From NCBI RefSeq assembly GCF_010093345.1, contig NZ_PDWT01000003.1, positions 124,001 to 188,000 of the forward strand: 64,000 nt of DNA. The letters run 5' to 3'. The stretch comes from Pseudoxanthomonas yeongjuensis. GTDB taxonomy: Bacteria; Pseudomonadota; Gammaproteobacteria; Xanthomonadales; Xanthomonadaceae. The notes beneath the pieces were generated by a model. That model saw only the letters and a program-made list of their open reading frames with translations. It was not told the DNA's origin and did no database searches. The position numbers were made by a program, and so were the translations under genes. Position 1 is the stretch's first letter; each line of letters opens with the position of its first letter. Positions 61,785 through 64,000 of this stretch are shown in pieces.

Positions 61785-61789
61785 CTCGC

Positions 61790-61900
61790 GTAGGGTAGAA
61801 CCCGCGCACGGGTGTCCCGGCGAATTCGATAGGCCTCTGTTGGCTCCACAGCTCCGGCGCCGCCGGCGATCAGCACAGTGCTGCGGATGCCCTACCCACG
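61790..61900. repeat. Imperfect inverted GTAGGGTA element
   Basis: GCGTAGGGTAGAACCCGCGC near 61790 is mirrored by GGATGCCCTACCCAC near 61887-61900. It looks like a further dispersed palindrome between methyltransferase copy 1 and hsp20. Pairing is limited to the ends. Confidence 0.45.
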
Positions 61901-61937
61901 GGCTAAATAAATCCTGAATTCCGCCTGCGGCGCGACC

Positions 61938-61965
61938 CTTGAAACCGCCATCGAGCAAACCATTT
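61938..61965 (+). promoter_or_regulatory. Sigma-32 type heat-shock promoter of hsp20
   Basis: CTTGAAA (61938-61944) and ACCATTT (61959-61965) are 14 bases apart, matching the sigma-32 consensus CTTGAAA-N11-16-CCCATNT in all but one base. The hsp20 ATG is 52 bases downstream. Confidence 0.7.
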
Positions 61966-62016
61966 TGCGCCTTGGCACGAAGTTGCCATCCACAACACTT
62001 CATCAGGAGAATTGCC

Positions 62017-62493
62017 ATGGCAAAGCATTTGGTTGGCCAGGCCACCTGGCCCAGTCAGAACCCCTCCCAGGACCCGCTGCAGCAACTGTTCAACCGCCTC
62101 TTCGATGGCGGCCTGCACCAGGGCGGCAACGAGGATTCCAATGTGGTGACCAGCCAGTGGGTCCCGCATGTGGACATCAGGGAAGAAAGCGACCGCTTCG
62201 TCCTGCTGGCCGACATCCCCGGCGTCGAGCCCGCCGATATCGAGGTGCAGATGGACAAGGGCATGTTGGCCATCAAGGGCGAGCGCACCGTGGAGAACCG
62301 CAGCGAAGGCACCAGCTTCTCGCGGCTCGAGCGTCAACACGGCGTCTTCCACCGCCGCTTCGCCCTGCCGGACAGCGCCAATCCCGAAGGCATCACCGCC
62401 TCGGGCAGGAACGGCGTGCTGGAGATCGTCATTCCCAAGCGGCCGGAGACCACGCCCCGGCGTATCCAGGTAGGCAGCACCCTCAACTCCTGA
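62017..62493 (+). CDS. Small heat-shock protein Hsp20 (alpha-crystallin)
   Basis: This 158-residue ATP-independent holdase chaperone has a variable N-terminus (residues 1-45), the alpha-crystallin domain (VDIREESDRFVLLADIPGVE, IKGERTVENR, SFSRLERQHGVFHRRFALP, NGVLEIVIPK with the GVL motif) and a short tail with an I-x-V-type anchor (RRIQV). CAGGAGA lies six bases before the ATG at 62017; the frame extends further upstream. A sigma-32 promoter precedes it. Confidence 0.95.
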   Translation: MAKHLVGQATWPSQNPSQDPLQQLFNRLFDGGLHQGGNEDSNVVTSQWVPHVDIREESDRFVLLADIPGVEPADIEVQMDKGMLAIKGERTVENRSEGTSFSRLERQHGVFHRRFALPDSANPEGITASGRNGVLEIVIPKRPETTPRRIQVGSTLNS

Positions 62494-62615
62494 CTGCATC
62501 GTCCGCAGCGTCATCCGTATAGCCAGTCGCCCTGCGCCGCGCCGGGCGACTACAGCGCTAAGGGCGCATGCAGGCCTGCGGACCCGCCGACCCTGAAATG
62601 AAAAGGTGAAGCACC

Positions 62616-62891
62616 ATGGATCGAACCGCCGAGGAAATCATCTGCGACCTCCAGGCCCAGGTCTACGCGCTGCGCGTCGCCCTGCGCGCATTGGCCCAGA
62701 CCCATCCCGATCCCAATCAGCTGCTTAAGGCCTGGCACGAAGCACTTGGCGAATCCACGGCCGGCCCGGTGGTGCCCGCCTATGCGCGGCAAAGCGAATA
62801 CCTTGCCGAAAGATGCCAGGCCTTTGCCGAAGACTGGACCGCCGAACTGGTGGAACTCGCGGTGCCCACGCGCAAGCCGACGCCGCAATAG
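62616..62891 (+). CDS. Small hypothetical protein, 91 aa
   Basis: A helical, soluble 91-residue protein (DRTAEEIICDLQAQVYALRV at the N-terminus) with no recognisable family. AAAAGGTG lies about eight bases before the ATG. Its start is 123 bases after hsp20, so joint transcription with the chaperone is possible. The amphipathic N-terminal helix could form a coiled coil. Confidence 0.7.
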   Translation: MDRTAEEIICDLQAQVYALRVALRALAQTHPDPNQLLKAWHEALGESTAGPVVPAYARQSEYLAERCQAFAEDWTAELVELAVPTRKPTPQ

Positions 62892-62963
62892 ACGGAGGCG
62901 CGGCGGTTTCGCGATAGAGGTTTCGCGATAGGATCGGGAGGCCGAACAGACCCTGGAATCCAT

Positions 62964-63644
62964 TTGCCTTCGTTCTCCGATCCCCAAGCCGTAGCCCGCT
63001 ACGCCACCGGCCCCGTCAGGCAGGTGCCCGGCTTCCACGCCATGCAGCAGATGGCCTCACTGCTGCTGGCCGAGACCGTGCCGCAGGACGGCCATGTGAT
63101 GGTGCTCGGCGCCGGTGGTGGCCTGGAACTGAAAGTGTTCGCCGACGCGCACGCCGGCTGGCGGTTCACCGGCGTCGATCCCTCCGCTGAAATGCTGGCG
63201 CTGGCGAAAGAGACTTTGGGTTCGCTCGCGGCGCGCGTCGATCTGGTCGAAGGCTATATCGACACCGCGCCCGCCGGCCCCTTCGACGGCGCCACCTGCC
63301 TGCTGACCCTGCACTTCCTGCCTGCGGAAGAACGCCTGCACACATTGAAAGAGCTGGCGCGAAGGTTGAAGCCCGGCGCGCCGCTCATCGTCGCCCACCA
63401 CAGCTTTCCCCTGGCCGATGGCGGCAAGGCACGCTGGCTGGAACGCTACGCCGCCTTCGCCGTCGCTTCAGGCGGCATATCCGCCGCCGACGCACGCAAT
63501 GCAGTCGCCGCCATCGGCAGCCGACTTCCCGTAATCGCGCCCGAACACGACGTCGCCCTGCTGCAGGAAGCAGGCTTCGACAACATCGAACTGTTCTACG
63601 CAGCGTTCACCTTCAAGGGCTGGATCGCCTACAAGCGAGCCTAG
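62964..63644 (+). CDS. SAM-dependent methyltransferase, copy 2
   Basis: The 226-residue paralogue of the gene at 61104-61784 keeps the same motifs (VMVLGAGGGLELK, FTGVDPSAEML, LLTLHFLPAEER). It starts with TTG like copy 1. The two are about 91% identical by direct comparison, and most differences lie in the C-terminal third. Near identity also holds at the DNA level from the first codons on, showing a recent duplication or gene conversion. Confidence 0.88.
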   Translation: MPSFSDPQAVARYATGPVRQVPGFHAMQQMASLLLAETVPQDGHVMVLGAGGGLELKVFADAHAGWRFTGVDPSAEMLALAKETLGSLAARVDLVEGYIDTAPAGPFDGATCLLTLHFLPAEERLHTLKELARRLKPGAPLIVAHHSFPLADGGKARWLERYAAFAVASGGISAADARNAVAAIGSRLPVIAPEHDVALLQEAGFDNIELFYAAFTFKGWIAYKRA

Positions 63645-63728
63645 AACTCCAACGAAGCGGCGGGCAACGCAAACCATGTCTCTTACGTCTGGCCGCTTAT
63701 TCCACCCCTCTCGCCACAGGAGCCGAAC

Positions 63729-64000
63729 ATGGCAGACAGCGACCTGGTCTTCTACGTCAAGCTGCACGTCAAGCCGGAATGCATCGACGAATGGAAACGT
63801 GCAGTGACCGACATCGTCGAGCAGATGTCGCATGAGGCCGCTTTTGTTTCCTGCTACCTGCACCAGGACGCGCAGCAGTCCAACCTCTTCGTGCTCTACG
63901 AACGCTGGAACGAACCCAGCGTCGACGCGTTCCTGCAACACCAGGACACACCCTACCGCCGCGCTTACGAGGCACGCCTGCCCGCCCTGCTCGAACGACC
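63729..64000 (+). CDS. Putative quinol monooxygenase (ABM domain), partial
   Basis: The gene runs off the right edge. The 90 visible residues form an antibiotic-biosynthesis-monooxygenase fold: FYVKLHVKPECIDEWKRAV, EAAFVSCYLHQDA, and NLFVLYERWNEPSVDAFLQH. These small dimeric proteins include YgiN-like quinol oxidases and Dabb-type enzymes. AGGAG lies about eight bases before the ATG at 63729. The exact reaction cannot be told. Confidence 0.82.
   Translation, partial: MADSDLVFYVKLHVKPECIDEWKRAVTDIVEQMSHEAAFVSCYLHQDAQQSNLFVLYERWNEPSVDAFLQHQDTPYRRAYEARLPALLER

Overview
The window is a GC-rich bacterial chromosome segment, most likely from the Xanthomonadales (Lysobacter/Luteimonas/Pseudoxanthomonas type). 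Evidence: the gene order ilvC-ilvG-ilvM-ilvA-leuA-leuC-leuD-leuB, large TonB-dependent receptors, and many dispersed palindromes with GTAGGAG...CTCCTAC ends. No rRNA, tRNA, CRISPR array, insertion sequence or phage was seen. Lineage is inferred from gene content only.

Region 1 (1-25.2 kb) is an anaerobic/microaerobic respiration island. It holds hemN, an Fnr-type regulator and a pyrimidine-dimer glycosylase; quinol nitric oxide reductase norZ, a small Cys-tailed protein and nnrS; a SirB2 protein; a divergent small Cys ORF plus DUF6522 gene; cupin, nirK (copper nitrite reductase with a C-terminal cytochrome c domain), nirV-like, SCO-like and azurin genes; a MocR regulator; and ccoNOQP with its assembly genes ccoG, fixH, ccoI and ccoS plus a TauE-like gene. 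A second, canonical Fnr follows on the other strand. TTGATCC(A/G)GATCAA-type Fnr/Anr boxes precede hemN, norZ, cupin-nirK and ccoN. Together the genes reduce nitrite to nitrous oxide and build a high-affinity oxidase. No nar or nos genes are visible here.

Region 2 (25.2-43.7 kb) holds a membrane H+-pyrophosphatase carrying an extra C-terminal OmpA-like domain, soluble pyrophosphatase ppa, a fused aspartyl beta-hydroxylase/sulfotransferase, two TonB-dependent receptors, an AraC regulator, a CadC-like membrane regulator with beta-propeller repeats, a TPR-sulfotransferase, an ion-channel protein and a DUF4136 lipoprotein.

Region 3 (43.8-57.5 kb) is biosynthetic: thiC behind a TPP riboswitch, ilvD, then divergently the ilv-leu operon. 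The ilv-leu operon is preceded by a leader peptide rich in Leu, Val and Ile codons and a strong terminator, which together look like a classic attenuator. TPP links the halves, because acetolactate synthase needs it.

Region 4 (57.6-64 kb) is miscellaneous: an M23-like protein flanked by two matching palindromes, glpK, a low-GC gene of foreign appearance, two nearly identical methyltransferase genes flanking an hsp20 gene with a heat-shock-type promoter, and the start of a monooxygenase-like gene.
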